A stretch of 64,000 nucleotides of DNA from Schistocerca nitens. Taxonomy: Eukaryota; Arthropoda; Insecta; Orthoptera; Acrididae. Position 1 is the first letter of the stretch; every line of letters begins with the position of its first letter. The stretch covers positions 498,682,109 to 498,746,108 of the forward strand of contig NC_064614.1 of assembly GCF_023898315.1 (NCBI RefSeq), in the 5' to 3' direction. Made by a program: the position numbers and the translations under genes. This document shows positions 23,277 through 33,257 of this stretch, one piece after another. The notes under the pieces are model-generated. The model saw only the letters and a list, made by a program, of their open reading frames with translations, did not search any database and had not been told where the DNA came from.

Positions 23277-23681
23277 GTCCGTCCCCGGTAGCTGAGTGGA
23301 GTCGGCACGGTAACTCAGTGTGTTTGGTCAGAGGGCTAGCTGCCCTCTGTAATAAAAAAAACTGAGTTAATGGATCAACAACGAACAGAAATGGGTGTCT
23401 TTCGACGTCTGCCACGACCAGATACAACGAACAAAAACGAAAAAAATGAGATTAAAAAAAAAAGTGGTCAGCGCGACAGACTGCCAATCCAAAGGGCCCG
23501 GGTTCGATTCCCGACTAGGTCGGAGATTTTCTCCGCATGGGCTGGGTGTTGTGTTGTCCTAATCATCATCATTTCATCCCCATCGACGCGCAAGTCGCCG
23601 AAGTGGCGTCAAATCGAAAGACTTGCACCAGGCGAATGGTCTACCCGACGGGAGGCCCTCGTCACACATTTACATTTTTTC
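23277..23681 (+). repeat. Dimeric tRNA-derived SINE
   Basis: Two different tRNA-derived modules lie head to tail. Module 1 (23277-23460) has ccggtagctgagtgg, ctgccctctgtaataaaaa and atcaacaacgaac. Module 2 (23461-23681) has ggcccgggttcgattccc as its B box and the ccccatcgacgcgcaagtcg body. One 14-bp duplication caaaggagaacaat (23263-23276 and 23682-23695) flanks the pair, so both retroposed as a single unit. Module 1 also occurs in the palindromic composite at 2374-3000, joined there to a different second module. Confidence 0.85.
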
Positions 23682-24165
23682 CAAAGGAGAACAATACGTT
23701 TGCCCCTGAGTACATACCTGCCCCTGATGTAGGCAACCCACACTAACAAAATGCACCAAAACTAAGTTTGTCCCACTACTCACATCTTCTGTGAGCGAAG
23801 TATTGTTGCAATTCTTCTGGCGGTTCCAGGTCACCATATCAGTCAAAATAGCAGATGGCATCCGCATTTTTCATAACATGTGACACTCAGTTGGTACCGG
23901 TGCCTCCACCAGTTTCTGAATTCACAATACCACATTCACTATTTTCCCATGTAATCTTTGGTACTGTATCCTCCATAAATACACCAAGGAATCTTGGAAT
24001 GTTGAATTTTTTCTAACAAACTTCTGATTGTGAGTGGTTGATGTGATAGTACCGCTAATGAGCTTTTTTTTAAATTCATGAATTGAGTAAGCCCTTTCCT
24101 GTACGGTTTTAAGTATAGTCCTTTTCATATGGCTGCGGCTTCAATCATGCGATTATGTCTTCCTG

Positions 24166-24355
24166 GTGACCAAGCGGTTCTAGGCACTTCAGAGTAGAAC
24201 CGCGCGACCGCTATGGTCGCAGGTTCGAATCCTGCCTCGGGCATGGATGTGTGTGATGTCCTTAGGTTAGTTACGTTTAAGTAGTTCTAAGTTCTAGGGG
24301 ACTAATGACCTGAGATGTTAAATCCCATAGTGCTCAGAGCCATTTGAAACATTTT
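24166..24355 (+). repeat. tRNA-derived SINE (Leu-like head)
   Basis: Sense copy of 190 bp. The head reads ccaagcggttctaggcactt with an A-box-like region and gcaggttcgaatcctgcctc as the B box. The tail reads gtgatgtccttaggttagtt and gtgctcagagccatttgaa. The imperfect 13-bp duplication ttatgtc(t/a)tcctg lies at 24153-24165 and 24356-24368. Confidence 0.85.
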
Positions 24356-24389
24356 TTATGTCATCCTGCCTCTTCTAACGGCGTTTGGG

Positions 24390-25065
24390 AGTTTTTCGCG
24401 CTCTTGACATTTGGAGCAATAGCTGCAGCACCACCAGCGAGGGACCCTACTGTCGAGAGCGCGGAGAGGGCTGGGTGAGGAATGGAAGAAAACCACCAGA
24501 CACCTTGGCTATTGGTAGAACTCGAGGTTCTTTAACCTATCCTCTTCTTCTTCTTCCTGTACCTTTCTGGTTCAGAGCGTTTTTAGCTGCATACATCGGT
24601 CTCAGGATACAGTTCTTCAAACAGCTCTGCTTCCCACCCTACTCTTTCTTCCTGCTTAATGCACAACGTGCAGCATTCATAACTTCATCACTCCTAAGTC
24701 CAACTTAATTTTTCCACACATGGTATTATCAACTGCAAGTGCTGCAACGCATTGACCTATACGATTATACTTTCTTCTGCGTATCACATTAGCCTTATCA
24801 GCTAAAATCCCATCTGCAATGTGACGATTTGAGAGATCTTTGTTTGCAACGTATACAATGTAGTGTTGCATACACACTTTGTCGAGCAGATTAACTTCTT
24901 TATAACCTCGTGTCAAGCGTTTCTGAAACTTTATTCCAGGTGCACAATAGTTATATCCTAGAGTGTGTAATTCCACTGACAGTTTGTCTGGAATGCCACT
25001 ACCTCCTCTAATGCTTCTGCTACTGCGGTGGTTGTGGACTGTGTGCCCCATTATATAACAAATAG
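24390..25065 (-). pseudogene. Polinton phospholipase-A2-like virion protein
   Basis: Minus-strand frame with SGIPDKLSVELHTLGYNYC, PGIKFQKRLTRGYKEVN, LLDKVCMQH and NKDLSNRHIADGILA. It then continues after a frameshift near 24650 with PMYAAKNALNQKGTGRRRR and a hydrophobic GGFLPFLTQ stretch. The GYNYC...LDKVC.QH pattern is the calcium-loop and His region of the parvovirus-type PLA2-like domain, which is also found in proteins of insect Polintons and related viruses. The catalytic HD pair reads HY here, so it is probably inactive. It lies directly downstream of the integrase C-terminus on the same strand. A densovirus origin is less likely because of these neighbours. Confidence 0.6.
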
Positions 25066-25071
25066 TTAGCT

Positions 25072-25480
25072 TCAGTCCAACCGTTTTGTGCTGCAGCAAA
25101 AACCAAGCCATTTGATTAGTGCTCTATTTCCCCGACGTCTTATGACTCTCTCCACGAGAAACACATCTGGTTCTGAGCTTTTCTGCAGCTCCTCAGTGTA
25201 GGCAACCTGCAGGTTTACACCTTTGCTATCCTTCAGGATATAAGTTCTTTGCACCTTTGAAACTGTAAATATCTCTGTTGACCAGGTTCGGTAGGTATGA
25301 TTTCTTAAATGCCGTCTTGTGTTTTGAGACATGTACCATATCACCTACATTAAATTTCTGTCTTCCTTGATCCAACATTTTAACGCGATAGTACAGCTGA
25401 AAGGTCTCTGTTGGATTCCTTTCATGTTAATTTCTTAAATCTGTTGTCATTTACGGCATAAATTCCTCTTCTAAATTTAC
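25072..25480 (-). pseudogene. Polinton integrase C-terminal (SH3/chromo) region
   Basis: Minus-strand reading shows FNVGDMVHVSK, then after a shift WSTEIFTVSKVQRTYILKD, AYTEELQKSSEPDVFLVERV, IRRRGNRALIKWLGF. The GDxV segment followed by EEL and a chromodomain-like VERVIRRRGN..IKWLGF is characteristic of Polinton/Maverick integrases. Frameshifts near 25340 separate the parts. It is displaced about 3 kb from the catalytic core by later sequence, including a Tc1 element. Confidence 0.72.
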
Positions 25481-25499
25481 TGTGGTGTTTCTGACTATC

Positions 25500-26870
25500 T
25501 GGGAGGAGACTGAGCAGTGAAACGTGTTACTTTTACACATAAACAAGAACGATCTGTCACACTACTACACTTTAAAACACAGTTTATATGTAATTCATGT
25601 CACACAGTCTCATACGGAACCTACATTCACTTTCTTTTATATACTGTATATGATAAGATACTGTCATCCCCCTTCCCTTCTGTGTGAGAGGATGAATGAG
25701 CAAATGTGTTTCTAGTTGCATGCTGGATGGTAGCAGACAAGCCTGTCTACTAGAGAACAGTAGGACCAACGTCGGAACAGGTAGCTACGCTTTCTAAAAG
25801 CAAAGAGGTTTCTATCCGTAGTATGGTCCTGTCCGTCCCTTGTCATGTTGGTATAGGAAGCTGCCTCTCTGGTCACTTCCGTTTGTATCTGTGAGGCACC
25901 CTCAGGAAGGGACCACTGCAGTCTGTCCCCGGCGAGCGTCTGAAGTGGTAAGATCTCCGGCTAAGCGCGTGTCTGCTAAGTCCGTAGGACAATGGATTTC
26001 TTAAGTTCAGCCTAACTGAAAATGTAATCACCTTTATTTCAGGTTTAGCCCTAAAATATCTAATGTTAACTTAAATTGCAACGCAGTGTATTTCGAGTGA
26101 GAAGTTCAGAATATCTTCCAGTAGTTGCTTTGTCACTACTTTGTAAGGTGGAACCACGTGTTGATCAGTAACTCTAAGATCATCAATCTTAAATGCGAAT
26201 GTGCGTGAGATTATAACGTCTCGTCTTGACAATATTTTTCAATATAGCAACTTTTCTTTATGTTCAACCCACGTGGGGTGTACTTTGTGAGACCAGTACC
26301 ACGTGCTTATACAATTGTTTGACCCATCAGGTTAATAGTAAGCCAATAGTAACCAGTTTGAGGTTTTTCTTTTGTAAAGTGCTTTTCGATGTAATTTATT
26401 TTAATTGTCAAAATTATTGTGGAGTACACTCTTTGTGTAAACCAAGTTGACCATGTGAAGCATGTGGTGTAATAATCAAAGTAGCCCTCAGCTATTCTTT
26501 TTGGGAAGATTTCACAGGGAGTTAGTATGAATTTAGTATACCAGTGTGTGGTAATTACATGACGGACAGGATTGCGCTACGGACGTAACTTCTTTGGGTG
26601 AAAATTGAATCGGTTGGTTGTGGTTAATTTCCTCTTGGATATGTTTCAACGTTCTTCGTGTGTTATTTTATGAATGCAGTGTTGTATGCAGTCTCCAAAT
26701 CTTGGCTCCATATTTGATGTGTTCCATAAGATTACAAACTCACATTTTCCCAATCCTAAATAAGGCACCAGTTTAGTTATGAATCAAGTTTAATGTGCTG
26801 AAATTTCAATGATCAATGTTAAAATAAATTTCCAAATATAAACCAATTTATTTCTTTTAATTTAAATTAT

Positions 26871-26872
<2 letters not shown>
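25500..26872. other. Sequence between Polinton integrase parts, unrecognised
   Basis: This stretch separates the integrase C-terminus from its core. A minus-strand readable piece near 26110-26260 (SRTFAFKIDDLRVTDQHV and then KVVTKQLLEDIL) looks protein-like but I cannot assign it. The remainder is AT-rich without features. Confidence 0.35.

Positions 26873-26932
<60 letters not shown>
26873..26932. repeat. (TA)n microsatellite
   Basis: About 30 uninterrupted TA units. It is immediately followed by a Tc1 element, whose TA target was supplied by this tract. The Ile/Tyr-repeat open frame on the minus strand is an artefact of the repeat. Confidence 0.95.
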
Positions 26933-26935
<3 letters not shown>

Positions 26936-28170
26936 TCCTGGAAATGGAAAAAAGAACACATTGACACCGGTGTGTCAGACCCACCATACTTGCTCCGGAC
27001 ACTGCGAGAGGGCTGTACAAGCAATGATCACACGCACGGCACAGCGGACACACCAGGACCCGCGGTGTTGGCCGTCGAATGGCGCTAGCTGCGCAGCATT
27101 TGTGCACCGCCGCCGTCAGTGTCAGCCAGTTTGCCGTGGCATACGGAGCTCCATCGCAGTCTTTAACACTGGTAGCATGCCGCGACAGCGTGGACGTGAC
27201 GCACAGATGCACGCCAAGATTGTAGGATCCTACGCAGTGCCGTAGGGGACCGCACCGCCACTTCCCAGCAAATTAGGGACACTGTTGCTCCTGGGGTATC
27301 GGCGAGGACCATTCGCAACCGTCTCCATGAAGCTGGGCTACGGTCCCGCACACCGTTAGGCCGTCTTCCGCTCACGCCCCAACATCGTGCAGCCCGCCTC
27401 CAGTGATGTCGCGACAGGCGTGAATGGAGGGACGAATGGAGACGTGTCGTCTTCAGCGATGAGAGTCGCTTCTGCCTTGGTGCCAATGATGGTCGTATGC
27501 GTGTTTGGCGCCGTGCAGGTGAGCGCCACAATCAGGACTGCATACGACCGAGGCACACAGGGCCAACACCCGGCATCATGGTGTGGGGAGCGATCTCCTA
27601 CACTGGCCGCACACCACTGGTGATCGTCGAGGGGACACTGAATAGTGCACGGTACATCCAAACCGTCATCGAACCCATCGTTCTACCATTCCTAGACCGG
27701 CAAGGGAACTTGCTGTTCCAACAGGACAATGCACGTCCGCATGTATCCCGTGCCACCCAACGTGCTCTAGAAGGCGTAAGTCAAGTACCCTGGCCAGCAA
27801 GATCTCCGGATCTGTCCCCCATTGAGCATGTTTGGGACTGGATGAAGCGTCGTCTCACGCGGTCTGCACGTCCAGCACGAACGCTGGTCCAACTGAGGCG
27901 CCAGGTGGAAATGGCATGGCAAGCCGTTCCACAGGACTACATCCAGCATCTCTACGATCGTCTCCATGGGAGAATAGCAGCCTGCGTTGCTGCGAAAGGT
28001 GGATATACACTGTACTAGTGCCGACATTGTGCATGCTCTGTTGCCTGTGTCTATGTGCCTGTGGTTCTGTCAGTGTGATCATGTGATGTATCTGACCCCA
28101 GGAATGTGTCAATAAAGTTTCCCCTTCCTGGGACAATGAATTCACGTTCTTATTTCAATTTCCAGGAGTG
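26933..28170 (+). mobile_element. Tc1-like transposon inserted in a TA repeat
   Basis: The inverted ends match: actcctggaaatggaaaaaa at 26934 against the reverse complement of tttcaatttccaggagtg ending at 28170. TA flanks on each side. The element is 1,238 bp. It splits the Polinton integrase region. The transposase is almost complete from its middle to the C-terminus, but its N-terminal DNA-binding part is deleted between about 27195 and 27200. Confidence 0.88.
27178..28016 (+). pseudogene. Tc1 transposase, N-terminal deletion and one stop
   Basis: From MPRQRGRD the sequence jumps to the catalytic half, with the paired-like DNA-binding domain missing. In the frame containing 27224 it reads RRILRSAVGDRTATSQQIRD, then SARTIRNRLHEAGL. 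An in-frame TGA at 27404-27406 (probably Trp originally, in LQ-CRDRREW) interrupts, followed by VVFSDESRF (Asp 1), FQQDNARPH (Asp 2), SPDLSPIEHVWDWMK (Glu) and an open frame to the stop at 28016. I count 32 residues between Asp 2 and Glu. The downstream catalytic domain is otherwise intact. Confidence 0.85.
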
Positions 28171-28439
28171 TATATCACCGGTTGTCGTATGACTATTAAA
28201 AGATTATAATTAATGTTAGTCTGGTTGGGAATTTGGTAAGCTAGACTGGATACCTGGTGAAACAGTTGCTCAGTAATGCAAGGTTAACTTCCCCAGACAG
28301 CTCTTATTGTCTTGAATAGCAGCACCGCTTGCAGAACAAATTAAAGCAACAACATTACACAGCGTATCCATGAGTCCATTATCACGAACATTGATCGGTC
28401 TCATTTTTATTGTGCTATGTTTCGTTCCATTATTCTGAG

Positions 28440-28990
28440 CAATTATTTCTGAGAGGATATCTATTTATGTGTATGATATACTTGCCTTCAGGCCAGTGAA
28501 TGCTGAGTAGTGATGTATTCCATACCGCTGCATAGCAGTCTTGAAGTACCTATTGTAAAGCTCTCCACTGTGATCAGTTTTGATGTTTTAAGAGCATCGA
28601 TTCGTCTGTGTCAAACGCTCAAACACATCGGCGGCATTTCTACCCGTTTTTATTTTGTCAGGTAATACCCAGGCAGATTTGGAGTATGTAACAAAAACCA
28701 TTAAAATATATTTGAATCCATTATTCTCATGTGAATATTCCCTCATATTTACAAGATCAGCGTGCTATAAGTCGTCCAAACCTTTAATCAAATCTGTGAG
28801 GGTATATTTCGCTTGCTGGCTTGTGCATTTCTCGAACTACTGTCTCCATACTTATTCGATGATACCTCTCCCTTTAAGCCCAGAGATTCTCTAAACAGTT
28901 TCATTCAAATGAGCTGCATTACCTGCAGCAGCTGATGCCATGAGCAGCCATAGTCGATCTATTAGCTCGTTGTGGTTGTCATAATATATA
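28440..28990 (-). pseudogene. Polinton integrase catalytic core
   Basis: Minus-strand translation gives HADLVNMREYSHENNGFKYI (Asp 1 in ADL; the preceding Trp codon is a stop), VTYSKSAWVLPDKIKTGRN, AADVFERLTQTNR, NIKTDHSGELYNRYFKTAMQ (Asp 2 in TDHSGE) and YGIHHYSAFTGLKASIS. The expected Glu-bearing ERFNR-like motif after KAS is missing, and the sequence jumps to NNGTKHSTIKMRPINVR. This is the retrovirus-like integrase of Polintons, which inserts the element. Stops and this deletion make it inactive. Confidence 0.75.
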
Positions 28991-29090
28991 TACTGTGGGA
29001 TTCGAGTGTTCACTGCTTTATGCTCAATGTCAATACCATCACTGCTGCTGCTGCTTTTGTTTTCGCCATCAAGTATTGGTTTAATAGTGG

Positions 29091-29292
29091 TTCAAATGGT
29101 TCAAATGGCTCTGAGCACTATGCGACTTAACTTCTGAGGTCATCAGTCGCCTAGAACTTAGAACTAATTAAACCTAACTAACCTAAGGACATCACACACA
29201 TCCATGCCCGAGGCAGGATTCGAACCTGCGACCATAGCGGTCGCTCGGTTACAGACTGCAGAGCCTAGAACCGCACAGCCACTCCGGCCGGC
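29091..29292 (-). repeat. tRNA-derived SINE (Leu-like head) inside Polinton
   Basis: Antisense copy: the tail ggctctgagcactatgcgac is at the left and the head gcaggattcgaacctgcgac at the right. The duplication tttaatagtgg sits at 29080-29090 and 29293-29303. It lies between the integrase core and the next Polinton protein. Confidence 0.88.
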
Positions 29293-29760
29293 TTTAATAG
29301 TGGTTTTATATTTCTTTTTGCGATCTTATGTACATCTGTCAAGTGCAGTATTTCACAGTACATTTCCCTATCATTAACTGAATAATTTATAGGTTTTTTG
29401 GTAGGTCTTAGGAAAATAAGATTCCTTAAGCCAGGCGTTCTCTCAAACCGCCTATTACCAGTCTGTATTGTGTCATCAGTTACATGTATAGCATGCGTGC
29501 TCAACATGTGTGGTGTCCCTCTGCAAAGGCCGAATGTTCTATTTATCTGACCATGGACGTGACAGATAATGAATTTGTCAATGGCAACACCATCGTTATC
29601 GTGTGTTTTGTTTTTGCTGAGAGCTGCCTGAGAGATTCAGTAATCAGCTTGAAGGTCTCTCTTAGGGTGTGCTGTCGATCCATGTGCCCTAACGTTAGCA
29701 ATCGTAATTTCTCTCGAACCGCCTTCCGCGCTTGTATCACTTTCTGCTTCATTCACATCT
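29293..29760 (-). pseudogene. Polinton conserved protein, unknown function
   Basis: Two readable blocks on the minus strand. ARKAVREKLRLLTLG, HTLRETFKLITESLRQL (29752-29543) looks like a coiled coil. After a frameshift come DDTIQTGNRRFERTPGLRNL, IFLRPTKKPINYSVNDREM and YCEILHLTDVHK (29507-29300). The pattern of a basic helix, then a 'G.RRF..TPGL..LIF' block, then a Lys-rich 'ILxxTDVHK' end recurs in insect Maverick elements next to the ATPase and integrase. I know no biochemical role for it. Confidence 0.55.
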
Positions 29761-30066
29761 CGGTATATAGTAATCAGACGTTTCTGTAGTGTGAGGCTTT
29801 ATTCATCCGCTCTTCGTATTCCTCTTGCTATGTGCATGCTCCCCCTTCTCAACAAGGAGCTCTACGCCTATTTTCCCCTCAATAGCCTTGACCTTTTCAC
29901 TTGGTTACTTTCTTACCGATTTAATTGACAAACACATTTAATGCATTAATCATTTTCAAAAGAGTCTGGCAATACGTCTCTAGTTCCCTGCACATACCTC
30001 CAACTATATGTACAATAGCCTGAACTATCGCATCCATGTAGACGCGAATGTTCTGCCTATGTACAC
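29761..30066 (-). other. Polinton inter-gene segment
   Basis: A short stretch between the conserved protein and the ATPase. The minus-strand frame 30112-29921 is the degraded extension of the ATPase end and carries no known motif. Confidence 0.35.
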
Positions 30067-30715
30067 CTATTCCCTTGGGTTGAGAGCTAGACATGCTCGC
30101 GAATTTATCCATGGTGCAGTATACGCTGATGTACTTGCCTCTCTTACCAAGCTATATATACAGAAACTACCATCATTCAGTCTTCTTGTTTTATCAATAA
30201 CGAAAAACCCACACTGTGGATGATTCCAGCAATCAGCACATAACTTTACAATAACATTGAATGACATGTCAGTTCCTACATGTGCCTGGTAAATGTGTTT
30301 CAAATTTAGATTGTCTTGTTTAAAGGCTATAATGATGTTTGAATTATCCCTAACCAACTGTTTTGGGATTCTGGAATATGTTTGGCTTAGATCAGCACCC
30401 ATATGACGACCGAAACAGAAATATTTTCGCATTTGGTCTTGTTTTTCCACAGCAACGTCGTTAAATATGAAGACAGTGTTTGGCTTTGTTTTTAAGGTGG
30501 GGGGATATCACTGCTTTCACTGAATGTCGTTTATGTAACACCATCTATACCATGCAGTATCTCCTGTAATAGCTGATACCTCGGCTGAAACAGTGTTTTT
30601 GAGAGTACACAAACATGTTCAAGTCAGACTCCATCTGGATTTGTTAGCAGCGTCATGAGGACATTCGTCTTGTCACAATTGGATGGACCTACAATAATTG
30701 CTCATATACTATCAG
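30067..30715 (-). pseudogene. Polinton packaging-type ATPase (A32/FtsK-like)
   Basis: Minus-strand frame with IIVGPSNCDKTNVLMTLLTN near 30700 (Walker A, where the usual Gly before Lys-Thr is Asp). VFIFNDVAVEKQDQMRKYF near 30460 is a Walker B with Asn for the first Asp. The open 127-codon stretch reads FCFGRHMGADLSQTYSRIPK, LVRDNSNIIIAFKQD and HIYQAHVGTDMS. RH...D..L.QTYSRIPKQ is the sensor-like motif of the Polinton ATPase that is thought to package DNA. Frameshifts lie near 30530-30600. The motif changes imply loss of ATP hydrolysis. Confidence 0.75.
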
Positions 30716-31254
30716 GAAGGAGTATTCCATTCATCTTCTTCTTCTTCAGGTCTTGTTTTGCACCTTCGCAGGACCAGTCACCGACATCAAAGTCCTTCTG
30801 ATGCCATCCTGCCCACCCTGCCATGATACTAACTATGCCAGGTTCTGAAAAGTAGTTGGCATACATGGAAAGATACACTTGAAGGGACGGTAATGGTATG
30901 TGTAGCTGCTGTAGCTTCATCACTTAACCAACTGAGCTGTAGTGGCTACACAAAGAAATAAGCTATATATATATATTTTACCCATGAAGAGTAACCTCAT
31001 CATTCATTTTGTCAGTGACTGGCGAGAAGGTGTTTGGGTTAATTGTCTGCTGCTGCTGTATCATTAAAGGTGTAGCATTGAAAAATAATGATGATGTTAA
31101 TAATCGCAATACTATATGTTTATATATATCTCATAAATTGGATGTGGTACTTCAAAAAAATCATCAGACTCTTTCTTCATCTTCTTCTTCACACCTGTAC
31201 AGTATTTTCCAAACAATGCTTCTTGATATGCAATAAATTCTGCATCTATCTCCC
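30716..31254. other. Polinton region without recognised gene
   Basis: AT-rich sequence upstream of the ATPase on its coding strand. It contains a short TA run (30966-30977). I see no domain. Confidence 0.4.
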
Positions 31255-32129
31255 TCAAGCCAATGGGTGCCTCACAGTACTCGGGCTTTTCACAAGCAAA
31301 TTTAATCTGTTTCTATCAACATGTACACTATGCACATGCAGGAAGTCTACAACATCATTGTATGCAGAGTCTGTGCTTGGCAACCAACGACTCAAGCTCT
31401 CTGATGCAAGGCATAGCACAGTATCCAGATCGTATAAGCTCATAACTGAGGTGTGCCGTAGATAAACACACTTGTCACCTGATTTCACACATTGTGCATA
31501 CACTGTTCTAATAGATAGTGTAATACCAGTAAGGTTAACGTCTGGGTGGTACGAGTTGGATAATACTCTCCACAACATATTTCGTCCCAGTCCAACTCAG
31601 AAATAGGTACTTTAACACCCTTCGATGCATTTTCAGTTTCTATTCTCTCATGCAAGCCCCGGTTATGATGTGCTTCTATACCTACGTTTACACGTTTTGT
31701 TACACTGGGAGTTAAATTGTATTTGGAACTGAATGGCCTGGGTACACTTGATGTCTTCTTATCCACAGCATCTGTTCTCTGTGCCTGCACTAACATAGGG
31801 ATGTTCTGCTCCAATAGGTTGTATGTCGGTGACCAGTACTGTCCTCCATCTTGCTGTTGTTTACGACCACCAGCAGCATTTGATGTGTTGGGAGCATACT
31901 GCATGTCCTCATCACACAAATCGATGATTGGGACAGACAACATCAGCTCCATGTCCTGCTCCAGCAAGTGGGCTATGTGCGCTACAGGATCCCACATGGT
32001 TGTTACAGGTTCAGACATGCTGGAGGTTGTTGCTGCCTCAGGTCCAGAAGTCGTTACAGGTCTCAACAAGATCGCAGCTGAGGTTGCTGCAGGTCTAGAG
32101 GTGGCACAGGTCGACATGTTGGCGCTCAC
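31255..32129 (-). pseudogene. Unknown protein upstream of Polinton ATPase
   Basis: One long frame (32129-31485, about 214 codons), Ser/Thr/Gln-rich at the start, with GRKQQQDGGQYWSPTYNLLE, SSKYNLTPSVTKRVNVGIEA and ELDWDEICCGEYYP. It shifts near 31560 into a second frame (NSYHPDVNLTGITLSIRTVY, then ASESLSRWLPSTDSAYNDVV) that ends at 31255. Together they would encode roughly 280-290 residues. The composition is protein-like and the strand matches the Polinton genes, so it may be an accessory Polinton or viral protein, but I do not recognise the family. Confidence 0.45.
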
Positions 32130-32330
32130 CCCTGCAGGCTTGCACGTGTTGAGGGCTACTGCTCAACAAAGAGGAGGACGCATTGCATATGGACCAAGAC
32201 GCGAAAACATCCAGTAATAATAATAATGCTAACCACAGACAAAGATGTGATATGGGGTGCTTACTATTCCGTTTCTTCCTGTTCTGCAGGGCTGTGCTGG
32301 ACTGTGACTGCTGTTGATGCATCATGGCTC

Positions 32331-32360
32331 TTCTTCTTCTTCTTCTTCTTCTTCTTCTGC
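32331..32360. repeat. (CTT)n microsatellite
   Basis: A ttcttcttcttcttc run. It encodes the poly-Arg stretch seen in the minus-strand frame 32457-32095, which I do not consider a gene. Confidence 0.9.
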
Positions 32361-32714
32361 TGTCGCTGCTGCTGCAGCTGGCAGACTGAGCAAGACTGAG
32401 GTCACAGAACTGTTGAACCTGCTCTATACCCACTAATGACGTTAGCAGATACTGCAATGTTACTGGCTGAAGTCTGACATGTAATGTGTTCAGTGCTCCT
32501 ATTGGTTCCCACCATTTTTCCCCAGACCACCATCTTGGATTACGTCATGGGAGGGACGACAGTGCGCTTTGGTGGCAGTACAGCCTATGACAACTCAAAT
32601 TGTTATATAAACACTGCATGCAAAATAAAGACTTACGTCCATCCTATCCAGCAGCCCAGCACAGGCTGAGTCCTTTTCCCACACATTTTAGGGAAGAGGT
32701 GATGGATGGATGAC

Positions 32715-32930
32715 TTAAGTTAGTGCAGGTAGCCCAAGTGCTCTTTTTTCTTGCCAAAATTTTCTCACCATTTTCTTAGGTTAGCAGAGGTAACCCAAGT
32801 GACCTTTTTCCCACCAAAATTTGAACTTACCGCCATTTTCTTGGGGAGAGGAGAGGAAGGAGCAGGGGAGTGTGTTAGGTTAGTGGAGGTAGCCCAGCTC
32901 ATCTGTTTTCCCGGCAAAATTTGGACCTCC
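32715..32930. repeat. Three diverged copies of a GGTTAG...CCAAAATTT unit
   Basis: Units near 32716, 32776 and 32876 each read roughly '(a)ggttag-ggaggtagccc', a short T-rich link, then 'ttttcccgccaaaatttg'. Similar ttcccgccaattt text occurs at 22964, on the other side of the Polinton block. No coding sequence. Confidence 0.55.
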
Positions 32931-33257
32931 TGTCATGCTGTCATTGCGACTTTGCCACATCTGTTGCCGCTATCTTGGATAAATCTGGCAGCAATGTAGA
33001 GTGGGGTGACACTGTCCTTGTACCAGTGTTTATATTCATTACGTATATTCCCATACAAGTGAGACATTTTACTTGAAAGTCGCTTGCCTGTTGTAGACAG
33101 ATAAATACGATGTTGCAGTGCCTGTTTCTTTCTGAATTACGATGAAAAATTCTTTTGGACATGTATGGACGCATGTTGTCAGTCCTTTAGAGGCACTGGT
33201 TTACAGGTAATCAAAGCGAAAACTGGAAATCTGACAGAGAATGTGTTGATTTAAAAA

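Noticed and set aside
24166-24355. tRNA genes suggested by A/B-box-like sequences in several places
   Set aside because: They are heads of SINEs with shared tails and target-site duplications; no isolated cloverleaf was found.
24390-25065. Endogenous densovirus VP1 (PLA2-like domain)
   Set aside because: Adjacent integrase and ATPase on the same strand fit a Polinton better; no NS1 helicase is seen.
26862-27212. Tyr/Ile-repeat proteins on the minus strand at (TA)n tracts (also 43386-43604 and 52551-52733)
   Set aside because: They are translations of microsatellites.
31717-32217. 166-codon plus-strand frame
   Set aside because: It overlaps the minus-strand frame that matches Polinton gene orientation. 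It is Cys/Ala-rich without motifs and is probably a shadow, though neither is proven.
32095-32457. 120-codon frame with a poly-Arg stretch
   Set aside because: The Arg run is a (CTT)n microsatellite read in antisense, and the frame has no other domain.
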